A stretch of 64,000 bases of DNA. Source: Climacteris rufus (lineage: Eukaryota > Chordata > Aves > Passeriformes > Climacteridae). Made by a program: the position numbers and the translations under genes. The DNA is taken from the NCBI GenBank assembly GCA_013398175.1, contig VZRZ01006460.1:475863-539862 (forward strand), in the 5' to 3' direction. Positions 51,144 through 62,246 of this stretch are shown here, one piece after another. Under the pieces are notes generated by a model, which did not search any database, was not told where the DNA came from, and saw nothing but the letters and a program-made list of their open reading frames with translations. The number at the start of each line of letters is the position of its first letter. The stretch's first letter is position 1.

Positions 51144-54100
51144 TCTATATTCATAAATGAATATATTTATAAATTTTGCCACTTGTGATCACTTAACATT
51201 TGTTTCCTCTCCAGTGTCTTCTCGTCACCTCTACTCCCTCTGTGCATGCTCTGTGCATGGGGTTTTTGTGTTTGTTCAGTTTGTTTGGTTTTGTTGCTTG
51301 GTTTTGTTTTAGCTTCTGTTAGGGATGGGCTGCTTCCCATACCTATAGCAAAAAAAAACCCCCATGGGTACAGGGGCCATAAGCAGATAATTTTGGAACG
51401 GTAAAAAACAAGGGAAAAGACAGCGGTGTTTTCCTGGTACACTTTCCCAACCATAACACTCTCCTAAACTCCAGCAATGTGCAAGTCAGAGATGTAAGCA
51501 AACACTTTTTTGCAGAAGCATTGTTCATCAGAATTCTCCTTCTTTAGTAAGCCACAGTGGAGCTTCTTGTACTATCTCCCCTGAATAAATTAATATTAAA
51601 GGTTATGTCTGGCTATGGCAAACATCAGTGTGTGAATAAGGCATGCTGCACCATGCCCATAAATGAGACAGAGATGTCCTTGGAGAGAGAACAGAACTTT
51701 TATAAAACCATGGAGTTTCTTGTAACAAGCTTCATTACAAATGCAGACCGTCTGCCCATAAACAAAGTCAGTTCCTGCCAATTTCCTTGTGCACTTCTAG
51801 TTCCTGGTACCTTATGAACTGAGGCTGGGTTTCCTTTCAGTAATGAAATGGAAAATGAAAGAGCATGAAGGGGCAGCAGTGGCATGCTCTAACAGAGAGA
51901 TACATATGAAGAGTAAAAATCTCCCCGTCTTGAAATTAGCAGGATGTTAACTCTGACTTCATGGGGCCAGAGCTTCACTCTGATCTGTACAAGCTGCCAG
52001 GCAATCTCATCAGTCTTTGGAAAGTGCTGCTACGCTTGTTATTTGTAGTATTTTCAGCAATTTTAATGACATTAAGCCCTAGGGGGTGAAGCCCCAGGAA
52101 ACAGAAGGATGCAGACAGCCTGAGTGATAGTATCATGAGCTCTGTTAACTCTCCTTGCTTAAATCAATACCTTCCACTGCTCCATGCAGAGCTGCAATGA
52201 AAGGAACAACACAAAGCTACTGCTGGGACCCTGAAAGTTTTTGAAGGAAAATAAGCAGAGATCAGCCACAAACAAAACATTCTGCCCAGACCACCTTCTT
52301 TTTTCTCTCTCTCTTCTCTATCTTGGGAAGTGCTGAAAATTCACCACCGAGCTTCCACTCACTTTCTGGATCAGTCATAGGACAATTTATCTTATTTACA
52401 TTTTTGCAATTTTCATAATACTTAATCTAATCACAGCTTGTTAAAGAATTGTGGGCACACTATATGCAGGTGCCTAACTCCAACATAAATATTTATGGCA
52501 GTGTTGCCACTTAAGAGTTTTCACATGTGGCCTTTTTAGGCAGTAATTTATGTGTGTTTTAACTCTTCTGATGCATTAGAGCATGCCAGTGACATTTCTT
52601 TTTAAAACTGCAAACAGTGGCATCAAGTATTGCCTAATATCTAGAATATGCTTCATGTAACACCCATGCTGTTTTGGGATCTAATCCTTCAAGTATTCTA
52701 TGCCTGGCCCTAATAATGTCTTCTTTAGATTTCCATAGGCTAACACATGAGCTGCTTTCTTTCACAGTCTATTTTTTTGAAAGTCCTCCCATTTGTCCCA
52801 CTTCATTCACTGGCAAAAGACCCAATTGAACCAAATGGCAAAGGATGCAAGCAGAAGTCTGCAAGGAGAATTTATAAAAGTGCCCATATCTTTTTAAAAA
52901 ACTAGTTTCTAAAAATGCACTAGCATTTATTGTGTGAATAGAGGTTTGTGAAGGACCTGAGTTCTTTTATTAACCAAATTCAAGTAAGAATTTAACAAAA
53001 ACACTCCTAAAGACTAAAGAAGTGAAGCTGGTGATTACAGAGATTAATGTTCAGATTCGGGGAATCCACTTATTAATTTTGTCAGGCTGAAAACAATGGT
53101 TAACAGTTTCCAAAATAGCTGAACAATGTCAGCAAACATTTGCTTTGACTGAACTGAGACCCTCCCTTGCCCTAAGATCAGCTCTGGGACACTTTCAGAA
53201 AAGCTTTCTTTATCTCTTGACAGTGTGAAAAAAACTTTACCTGCAAATTGACTTGTGTGTAGAAGGAAGCTATCATTCATGCTAATGGAGCCCATCAGCT
53301 TGCTTTCACTGTACCATGATACCCTGGAGCAAAAAAATGTGAAGCCTGTTAAGCCCTGGGCTTAGCAATAGGATTCAACAACGCTAAAATGCCTACCTTC
53401 CTCTGTACACATGTTGTCGACCACTATCCCACACATTTCTCTGTTTCTGTGACAGCTGGACAATGTAAACTAGCTCTTAAAAGATTTTATGTTGATTTTT
53501 ATGCCCTGTGAACTGTTTTCTTAAAATAAATCCTACAAATTTTAAAAAGCAAAGAGACAATGGGAAACTGCAGTAGAAAACAGAGCAGAAAATTGTACAG
53601 AAAATTGTTTACAAAGCTCCCAGTAATTTGGTAATGTGAAGCATCTTCACTGCTCACTGTGCTTCTCTAATAAAAAGTTGGTGGGCACATTTTGAAAGCA
53701 TTAGAGATCGTCACTCCTGCAAAGACATCACTTTTTTAAAATGTTAAGGCATGAGAAGAGTTAATCCCAGACCATGAAGTCAGACAACAAAAGCATGGAG
53801 AAGCCGGCCCCAGCAGTGGAAAGGCTTTGACTGGGACACTCAGGTGGGTTAAGATGCACCAGATGTCCCTAAGGGAGGGGAGGCAACTTTGTTAGAGATA
53901 GTTTACCAGTTAATGGTATCATAATGCTAACTTGCAAGGAAGTGTTCAGTGCAGGGAAGAAATTACTCCAAGCCATAATCAGCAAATGGGGAATATCAGA
54001 CTATTCCCAGCCTGGCCTCCTGAGATCTGGAGTCATGCCATCCTGGGATTGTGACACACCCATCTCAGGCAAAAGAAGAAGGGTAGAGACAAAGGGATCA

Positions 54101-55514
54101 TTGACAGGCCCTGAATCTTAGATCCCTTCTCTTATCCATAAGAGCAGATCACAACCCTCCAGAGCTGGTCCCGTTGGCCCCTACCCCTCATTGGACCCTG
54201 TCCAATACTGAGAAAGCACTATCCTCCTTGTAATCCAACCAACACTGCATACTACCGGGCAAAAGTTTTTAAAAAAGTGAAGTCACTGGTGATGGGAAAG
54301 GAAAAATTTCTCGAGGATATGACAGAAGCTGAAAGGGAAGCAACAAGATTAAAGAAAGCAAGGACAGGGAAGGAGAGTAGTCCTCACAGTGGCACTGAGC
54401 AGATACCCTTCAACTTCAGGTGAGACAACAGTTTGTACATCCCTAAAATGTGGAAAGGTGGCACAATGAGGCTGGTCAGGAGCAGGAAAAAGGAAGCAGA
54501 GCATCTGCAGAGAACATTTTATGAAAGCATGTAGTAACGTGTAGTGGTCAGCCTTCAGAGCACATGAAACCAACCAAGACTGCTGCCTGCTTGATGGAGG
54601 CATCCATGTGCCCTACCAGGACATGTGGCAGCCTGAAAGAACCATGTGGGCTGAGAGTTCCCCTTCCCTGCCTGTTTTCAGATGATAAAAAGGGCTGAGG
54701 CTAAGTAGGGCTCTTTCTCTGGAGTATCTTGAAAAGCCCTAAATGTACTTTCAGTTAAAGGGCAATGCTTGTAGGCAAATGAAAGAGGACAAACCAAGAT
54801 TTTCAGTAAACAAATGCTGTTTGGTATCTTTGTGGGGCAAGTATTCAATGTGTGTTCAGCACTCCAGCCCAGGACCATCTTGGCCAGTCCCACTGCACTA
54901 CTTTTTGCAGGGATTCACCCATGAATCCGTTCAGTTTGGTCTCACAAAGTCTTTCACTAATATTCAGTTCTCCCCCTGGGTGTTGCCAGCATTTCCATTC
55001 TCCCTCAGGCAGCCTTGGACTCTTGGTCTACTGTGCATCTCTCAGTGGGTGTGGCACCAAAGGACTCTGGGGATAGATAGGGGTTTCAAAGGCAGATTCA
55101 TAGTGCTTGATGAAGACTACAGAAGTCCTACCAGAAGGATAATCAGTCTTTTGAAAAAATATTCCTTTGCATCCTCTTGTACCATAAAAGTACATTACAG
55201 ATCATAGATTGTCTGGACTTACAAATGAATTCCCAATGTTTAATCTATCTGAATGTCTTTCTTGTGGTTTTTTACTTCAGTGTAATCCTTCACTATACAT
55301 TTTTCAGCCATTAGCTCAGGACAATACATTTTTCATTATTAAACTGCTTCATGTTTTCATTATATCTGCACGTCAGATTTTACTTAGTGATATATCAGTG
55401 GGATCACCTCTCTTATTATTGCACTTGAATTTCTCTTCTGAGAAAAATACAGTTATTTCAGATGAAAAGGGACTCCTCACAGCTAAATGGCCATGAAGCA
55501 TATTATCAAAACAG
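51144..55514. other. Unassigned non-coding DNA
   Basis: No gene was found. A TTTG-rich stretch lies at 51262-51310. The segment 52380-52660 is AT-rich with ordered motifs and no simple repeats, like many vertebrate conserved non-coding elements, but this cannot be tested here. Frames at 54743-55207 (plus, 154 codons) and elsewhere are unrecognised. Confidence 0.55.
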
Positions 55515-55898
55515 CTACTCAGGAAAAGAGAAAAGAAGGCTTTGGGGTGCCCTGATTGCAGCCTTCTAGTACCTGAAAGGAGACTACAAGAAGGATGGAG
55601 AGAGACTATTTACAAGGGCATGTAGTGACAGGACAAGGGGAAATGGCTTTAAACTGGAGGAGAGTAGGTTTAGAGTAGGTATCAGGAAAAGATTTTTTTA
55701 CTGTGAGGGTGGTGAGGCACTGGCACAGGTTGCCCAGAGAAGCTGTGAAAGCTCCATCCCTGGAAGTGTTCAAGGCCGAGGTGGGCAGGGCTCTGAGCAA
55801 CCTGGTCTAGTGGAAGGTGCCCCTGTCCATGGCAGGGGGTTGGAACGCAGTGATCTTTAAGGTCCCTTTCACCCAAACCATTCTATGGTTCTATGATA
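55515..55898 (+). mobile_element. CR1 LINE, 5'-truncated 3' end, frameshifted
   Basis: On the plus strand it starts in the ORF2 C-terminal region, passes through the 'ctggtctagtggaaggtgcccctgtccatggcaggg' block and 'aggtccctttcacccaaacc', and ends with the CR1 tail ATTCTATGGTTCTATGAT. ORF2 codons read YLKGDYKKDGERLFTRACSD, then one extra T in the T run near 55694-55700 shifts the frame. The downstream part (TVRVVRHWHRLPREAV ... RALSNLV) continues in another frame to a stop near 55808. It is a dead copy. Confidence 0.95.
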
Positions 55899-56091
55899 AT
55901 TCTTGCCACATCCATGACAATTTGTATGAACTGAAGCAATAGCAAAGTACTATCATTTATGAGAAGGAACCAAACTAAGTATGATCTCTCTAGTGAAAGG
56001 TGCTGTGTGTAGCTGGAGGTAAGCTTCCTTATCCATGGAAGAGCTGCCCAAACGGACAAGACAGATAAAAGGTGTGAGAAAAGAAGCGGTT
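55899..56091. other. Short unassigned spacer between CR1 and MIR
   Basis: Nothing recognisable. Confidence 0.5.
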
Positions 56092-56240
56092 TTGCCCCAT
56101 GTTACAAACTGGGACTTGAGTCACAGGATGAGTAAGTGATCCGGAGAAGGTCACACAGGAAATCTGTGTCACAGTTGGTTATTAAACCCAGATTTCCTGA
56201 TTTGCCACTGAATCCCATAATTACAAGACCATCCTTCCTG
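56092..56240 (+). repeat. MIR-family SINE (reptile/bird type)
   Basis: The order 'ccccatgttacaaactgggact', 'gagtaagtgatc..gagaaggtcacacaggaaatctgtg', 'attaaacccagatttcctga', 'ccataattacaagaccatcctt' follows the MIR-like SINE common in turtles, crocodiles and birds ('gtgacttgcccaaggtcacacagg..gtctgtggcag...gaacccagatctcc...ccacaagaccatcct'). It is diverged but collinear for about 150 bases. Confidence 0.75.
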
Positions 56241-57962
56241 TCCTTTCCAACTCTATCCATAAAGTACCTCACTAATTGGGCAGTGCTTTACAGGAACAAA
56301 AAGCCTTCCGTGCATCCTGCAGCATGATCTTGGGTGACTCCCACCACTGGATTCAAATCCATGTCCCAGGAGCCTGGCTGAGAAATTGCATTTCCTTGTC
56401 CACACCAGGCTGCCTGCCCATCCTTGTGCAGGTGTCCTCCCACCCAGCTTGTGCCCTGGCATCCAGCCTGCTCCACTTCTGACATCTTCTTCCCCTGCTC
56501 CTTGGCCACTGCTCTGCTCACTTACTGACATCTGAACCAGTCCTGCTGCTCCCTTCTGCTTTGGTGGGCTTTCCTCACTTTGTTGGTTGGGGTCTGACTA
56601 GAGAGGAGGCCTTGGAGATCTTCAGGGCTCATGTTGTAGTGCATTTAGTGAGTTTACTTGAAGTAAATGAAATGGGGTCACAGCATGCACAGGCTAGCCA
56701 AATCTCATCCCTCATGCTACAAACAAAAGGAGGAAAAAAGACTAAAGATGGCCGTGTCCGCTGAGGAAATGATCTACCCAGAAGATTTCTACCAGCAGGG
56801 GGAGGAGACCTGGGGCTCCAGGAATATCAGATATCCTGGAAATTTAGAGAGCTTCTGGAAATCAGAAGACAAAAGAAGTTGGGCTAGAACTCCTGTGAGT
56901 AAGAGATGTGAAGATATGAAATGGACACAACTCAGCCTACCTAGAAAAGAAAGCAACAGAAAACAAAGAGAAAATGTCTGAAATATCAAGTTAAACAAGA
57001 AGATAATTATACATTCTCACAGATTTCCATAATTTGCTGAGGAAGACTCATCAGACTTACAGATGAAAAAAAAATTTTTTTCCATTCGTGATGGTCTTCT
57101 GAGAGGTTTACAGTCTGGTTTTGGAAGTGATAAAGAAGTCATCAGGGGAAATAATGAGAAGGTGCAGACAGGCGGCTCTCCCTATGGAAGAAGCAGCAAA
57201 CTCATTTTCAAGTTTAAAAAAACAGAGCCATATGGCTAGATGGTAATGCAGGGCTGAACCCTATTTAATATCAGCATTAACACTATAGAAGCTGTTGCTA
57301 TAGTAGTGACATCTGGAAGAATCCTTCAAATAGATTATTCTCTAACCTGGATGAAGGATTCTGCCAGTCTGTCTGTCAAAGAAAGCCTTCAGAGCAAATC
57401 AATAACAAAGATCTTGTTACCTGAATGCAATGTAATTTAGTGGCTAATCAGTTTGACAACATTAGAAGCACAAGTAGAGAAGAAAAGAAGAATAGAAACC
57501 AGGAGATGTAATTAACAGCCAAGAAGGCTGAGATGACTCCAGGAACACAAGGAAAACCATGAAACTTTTATTTGTCACTATCCAACAAACTTGATCAATA
57601 AAATTGCACCTTCACTCCAAACTGTTCCCAGTCTAGATGACATGTGCTGTTCATGGGATCCATGAAAATATTATTAGTGACAATGAGAGATGCACAAAAT
57701 ACAAATTGCCAGAACAGTGATAGACACAATGTCCCATCTTTTTTTAATGTTGGTTTGAATACCTGTTTTGCTTCGCCCAAGGGAAACGGCTACTCGACTA
57801 ATTAAAATGTCTCTGCTGAGCACAGACATTTGGCAGCCTCTGGAAATGCCATTCCTCCTTGTAGCTGGCTTCTCTGGCTGAAACAATATGTGAAATTGTT
57901 GCTTGAGAGAGTGGGTTGTTGGTCTTTTTGTTGGTTTGTATTATATTTACACAAAAGCACTT

Positions 57963-58022
57963 TGAACCTGATTTACCTCCCCTGACACTGAAGAGATCAG
58001 CTGAAGTCGACAGGAGCAATTC
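57963..58022 (-). repeat. Degraded ancient amniote repeat fragment
   Basis: Read on the minus strand, 'attgctcctgtcgacttcagctgatctctt' and 'ggggaggtaaatcaggtt' resemble 'gttactcctgatttacaccagtgta...gagatcaga' and 'cattgacttca' phrases of a dispersed amniote repeat. Order is only partly preserved. Family not named. Confidence 0.25.
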
Positions 58023-59122
58023 TCAGCACCCCTTGCACCTGATGTGGTCATTGAAATGGTAAAGTGTAATAAAGTTAACAGTGTCATTTCCGTTCACTTG
58101 CTCAATGTATAAAACAATTGCAAATCAAACACTCTGATGTGAAATCATGATCATGACCATATGTTTTTAGAAGGGAACAGACTGTATGTGGGGATACAGC
58201 ATTAAACTCTGGGGTCATTATTGAAAAAATCTTGGAAATAGCAATTTACATTTTTCACAATTGTTTTCAAAAAATACTGTCCTCTGCATCCCTTAATGTA
58301 ATATACCTATTTGTTTCCTGGGGGGAACAAACTATTTATTCATTGAAGAGACCTTGGTTTTTGTTAGGGGTCTTACCCCATCCCTTCAGAGTCAGAATGA
58401 GTGAATCCTTGGTCCAACCCTTTATGTCTTCACCACTCAGCAGAGCAGACTTACACAGAGAAAAGGCACGACACAATTCCTGACTTGCAGCCTGTGGGCT
58501 TCCCAGGGGAGCAAGGGAATCCTGTTTCTCAAGAACAGGCATGGGCCCACACTTAATACATTATATGTATTTACCACATGAAGGCAACAGAAATTTTGTC
58601 ACGGAGTCCAGTGGGAACGGACTCTTGCAGAGTTCCCTAACACCATCTAATGTGCCACCTGCAGATGTCTCAGAAAATGAGTGTTTTGAGAATTCACACT
58701 GTCCTTGTTGTTCACAGACACGTGAATGAGAGCTAGATGCATGATTCATACCAGTAACATGTAATACCACTATTGCCTAGGCAATAACACAAAATCTGCT
58801 ATTTCAGTGTGCCACATTTCTCACACAAAGTAATTCTGGACTTTCTTGTTCATGAAGCAAAGACAGAATTTAAAAGGCTCAGCACTATTTAAAGGTGAAA
58901 ATAGATGCAACCTTTAGATGAAAAAGCCCATGCTCTTTGTAAATTTTGTTTTATTTAGATATATAAAGGTGATTTAAATTATTCAATAGCAGAACTCATA
59001 GAGTCTAAGCAGGAGTAGCTGGAAGGGAGGAAAAAAAGTAGTTGGAGCACTAGAAAAAAAAATAAAATTGAGATTTCATTCCAGTTCTGAGAAAGTAGTT
59101 AAGAGGTCCCTGGATGGCTGTT

Positions 59123-59190
59123 CATGCAGTTCTTACTCTGGCAAAACTGCCACTGACTTTAATTGTAGTTCACTCACTTGGATCAGCCTG
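59123..59190 (+). repeat. Degraded palindromic amniote repeat
   Basis: GCAGTTCTTACTCTGGCAAA followed by 'actgccactgactttaattg' matches the widespread amniote repeat 'gcagtccttactcaggcaaaactcccattgacttcaatgggag', whose complete form is a hairpin. Here the first arm is clear and the second arm ('tagttcactcacttggatcag') is decayed. Confidence 0.45.
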
Positions 59191-59363
59191 CTAATCAACT
59201 GAGCACTTTTCATTTCATGGCAATGAGAAGGTATGCTGAAAATGCCATCATATCTCTAACCATCTTCAAAGCCTAGAATGTCTTCACACCATTTCATGGG
59301 TTTTCCCTTTCCAGTACTTAAAAAGGATGCTATAAAAGTCATGATTTAAATGATATATTGCAA

Positions 59364-59420
59364 TTTTATGGACTTGGAAGCTAATTTTGCTTAGAAGCAT
59401 TTTTATGGACTTTGGAAGCT
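59364..59420 (+). repeat. Two-copy direct repeat, 19-20 bp
   Basis: TTTTATGGACTTGGAAGCT at 59364-59382 recurs at 59401-59420 with one extra T (TTTTATGGACTTTGGAAGCT). The separation of 37 bases and single difference point to a local duplication. Confidence 0.8.
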
Positions 59421-60085
59421 GAGAGTGGGGAGAAGCAGAGCTCCTAAGATCAAAAACTTTCCTTCTGTAGAAAAAGGTTTCAGGGGAGAGCAATTTCTGC
59501 CTCCTCTGGATAGGACTCAATTGCATCTTGAGTCTCCAATATTAAAAAGGTTTTGCTGGAGAATATGCATAAAGAGGGAATTCATTTTATCTGTCCTGCA
59601 AACAAAAGAGATTATTTTCAGTTTCTGTTATGAGAGTGAGAAGAGGGGGAAGTTCTTTCCAGGGAAAAGCTGTAAGATGTTTTCCTTAATTAGTTTAATT
59701 ACAAAATGTACTAAGACTATTAGATAAACATTAGGCTGTTTTCGGGTTCAAAACAGGCAGATGTTAGCAGGATTAAATCAAAATACTTTATATGCCTTTG
59801 AAGATTTTTTTTTTTACTCAAAGACCTCAGCTCTTTTTTTTTTCTTTTTAGGCTCTGTAACAGCTGATAGTATTAGATTTTTTTCTTTTTATTAAAATTA
59901 TGTTCATCTAACTCATGCAAGTCAGTTTTCATTAGCAAAACAAGTGGGATTTGGTCTATGGTATCACATTTCTGGAATCTGATGATTTCTTTTGTATTCA
60001 TCCATTCTCCCTGCTCTGATCAGATTCTAATTATAGCCAAATTACAGCTATTGTCTCAAAGACTGAGTAACATATTTGTGGTATT

Positions 60086-60100
60086 GGGGGGGGGGGGGGG
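60086..60100 (+). repeat. G15 homopolymer
   Basis: Fifteen consecutive G bases after GTATT and before AAGGG. Pure G runs this long are rare and can form G-quadruplexes. The exact length may be uncertain, because homopolymers are prone to sequencing error. Confidence 0.85.
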
Positions 60101-61420
60101 AAGGGAACAGAAAATGGCTGATTTAAAAATAGGAATGATACAAAGTATTAAGAGTTGTTTATATTATTTTTAAGGGAAGATGGCAATGGTGGAGAAGGGG
60201 AAGGGGAAGGCACCTTTACATCCAAGGAGGAGAGAGCTACGCTTTGCTGAACTGAAGCTGTGTTTCTACAGATTCCCTCAATATTAGCACTCTATGAGCT
60301 GCTATGAGGAACTGAAGAGCTGGGTAACTCCAGGATATGAAACATGCGGCTTTGGTACCTAACAAAGGATTCATGGAATATATGAATAGTTACAGTATCG
60401 CCAGAGAAGTAATTGTAGAACATATAGAGTAAGATTCATAGTCATGAGCAAATCTGCTATAAACTTACAACTACTAAAAGAAGAAGTAACACTATATTAA
60501 GCAAAAGTATAAGGAGTTGAACTCCATGCTTGTGCATCCTTTAGAGCAGTAACAATGGTTCTCTGAAACCATAAAACTTATTTGCAAACTGAATATAGGA
60601 CAAAGGCATTTCAGGCATAAGTATTCTTGACTATTATCTTTGAGTGGCAACCTGGCATAACTGCTTTTAAAAGTATCATCAACCATAAATGAGAACTCAA
60701 AGTAAAAAGAGCAATAAACTATTTGATCAGAAAGTCAGTTTACAGTACTAATATATTTACAGAGAATTTTTACTTTGTCACTTTTAAAATCTATTTCTAA
60801 AGACTACCTCTAAGATTGCTTATTACTGCAAATTACCCCAAGATACATGCAAAATCAAATGAAAGACTTCTCAAACATTCTTGCATATCAATAGAAGTTG
60901 GTTTACAACAACACTGCTAAATGCAGTATATTTTATTGCATTACCCTGCTGGTCACCTCAATAAGATGAAAATGTAAAAAGGTTTTTTAGAATTTGGTTT
61001 TCAAAAGGCACTTCAGATACTTGGCAGCCTTTCGTCTCCACAACTGATCTAAAAGTTTGAGCTTATTATTTTCTCAGAGACGATCTTCACCAGCAATAGC
61101 CAAACAAAACCACCAGGGCAGGCAGATGATGAGCAGGCAGCTTCACAAAAAAGTCCATAAAACACAGAAAATCAGCATATGGACAGTGCCACAAAGACAG
61201 TTAAATATTCAGTTAAAAAGTGTACATTGTAAGTATTTGCTCTTGCAACTCACAGTTCAGCGGCCTACCTTTCCTACACAATAATCCCTTTCAAAGCCTT
61301 TCGTGAAAAAATGGAGGCTAAAACCCCTGAAATGTTCTTCCTGCACACGAACTGAGATGTGCAGCTCCTCCTCAAGAAAGAACTGTGTAAATGTCATCAG
61401 GTGTTAGTGTGCAATGACCA

Positions 61421-61630
61421 TCAGATTTTATTAAATGACTAAATCTATTAAATTATTAAATTATTGGTCACACCGATTCATATCAAGTGTAAACATACGG
61501 CGAAACACTTTTAAATCAATTACCTGACGATAAAGGAATAATCTTCTTATTTAAATAAAAGCAATTAATGTATGTCAGGGCTATGCATTTAAGAGGTTTC
61601 CAGGACCAGAACCATCCATTTGATAGTACC
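61421..61630. promoter_or_regulatory. Candidate conserved non-coding element
   Basis: AT-rich sequence with several homeodomain-type cores (CAATTAATG, TTAAATCAATTA, ATTAAATTATTAAATTATTG) that also keeps CpG sites (ACCGATT, ACGGCGAAA, TGACGATAA) in a CpG-poor region. This combination is often seen in vertebrate enhancers. No comparison was possible, so the call is tentative. Confidence 0.2.
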
Positions 61631-61970
61631 CAAACTCACACTTTCAGAAGTTAAATTAAATTTTGCTGGCAGATGTTGAGTAGTACTAAAGCACATGGAA
61701 AACTAAACTTTTTTTTCCCGGCACATTTCATTCCACAGGGTCTCACAACATTGTGCTTCACACAACGCTGAAATGCAGCCACTGATTTTTCTCCTGCTTT
61801 TTGTTCCAGTATCTGTAAGCATGCCACAGTGATGGGAGCAGAAGTGCTGCTCCACTCACACTGCTGAAAGGTGACAATGCGGGGTTCTTACCAGCCAGGG
61901 CGACATGAATAGCATGTGAAAGAGAAAAGGAGATTCAATGGGGCCAGATGATGTGCCCTGAGGCAGTGTC

Positions 61971-62123
61971 TCAGCTGCTCAAGGTGATTATGGCTGCGGG
62001 GCCAGGCACAGCATCGCTGATCTGGACCAGGCGCTTAATCTGCTTGTTCTGGGACCCCTGGACCACAAAAACTTTTGAGAAGCTACAACATGCACCAGGC
62101 CAGCTGACTAAATACTGGCACTA
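61971..62123 (-). other. Unrecognised possible terminal coding exon
   Basis: On the minus strand a frame is open for about 50 codons and ends in TGA at 61971-61973. Its last 28 codons read GSQNKQIKRLVQISDAV then PGPAAIITLSS, a composition unlike random AT-rich translation. A CAG that could serve as splice acceptor ends at 62058, directly before GGG TCC, but the pyrimidine tract is poor. A good donor-like CTG/GTAAGA lies further on near 61892. I do not recognise the sequence. It could be a small last exon, a fragment of an old pseudogene, or chance. A CR1 tail begins 50 bases to its right. Confidence 0.2.
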
Positions 62124-62172
62124 GCTTAACTAAGAGCCTTTACAGAAACTGCATACAGAACCTGTCACATTT

Positions 62173-62246
62173 TCATAGAATCATAGAATCATTTAGTTTG
62201 AAAAAGACCTCTACGATCATCAAGTCCAACTGTTAACACTGCCAAT
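62173..62246 (-). mobile_element. CR1 LINE 3' tail fragment
   Basis: The plus-strand text TCATAGAATCATAGAATCAT, then 'agtttgaaaaagacctctacgatcatcaagtccaactgttaac..actgccaa', is the reverse complement of the last 75 bases of an avian-type CR1, with two copies of the terminal octamer. The rest is missing, so it is a very short 5'-truncated insertion. Confidence 0.9.

Larger units (their letters stand above)
56241..61420. other. Unassigned non-coding DNA
   Basis: No gene was recognised. A plus frame at 56667-56981 contains ATGG in good start context (56749) followed by AEEMIYPEDFYQQGEE, unrecognised and without exon signals. Repeat fragments at 57963-58022 and 59123-59190, a duplication at 59364-59420 and a G15 run at 60086-60100 are listed separately. 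T-rich runs lie at 59800-59900. Confidence 0.55.

Noticed and set aside
56340..56370. Possible tRNA T-arm (GGATTCAAATCC)
   Set aside because: No acceptor, D or anticodon stem can be placed at the right distances upstream.
56749..56981. Small gene starting from ATGG in good start context
   Set aside because: Unrecognised product, no upstream promoter or splice structure, and low-complexity Lys/Glu/Arg-rich continuation.
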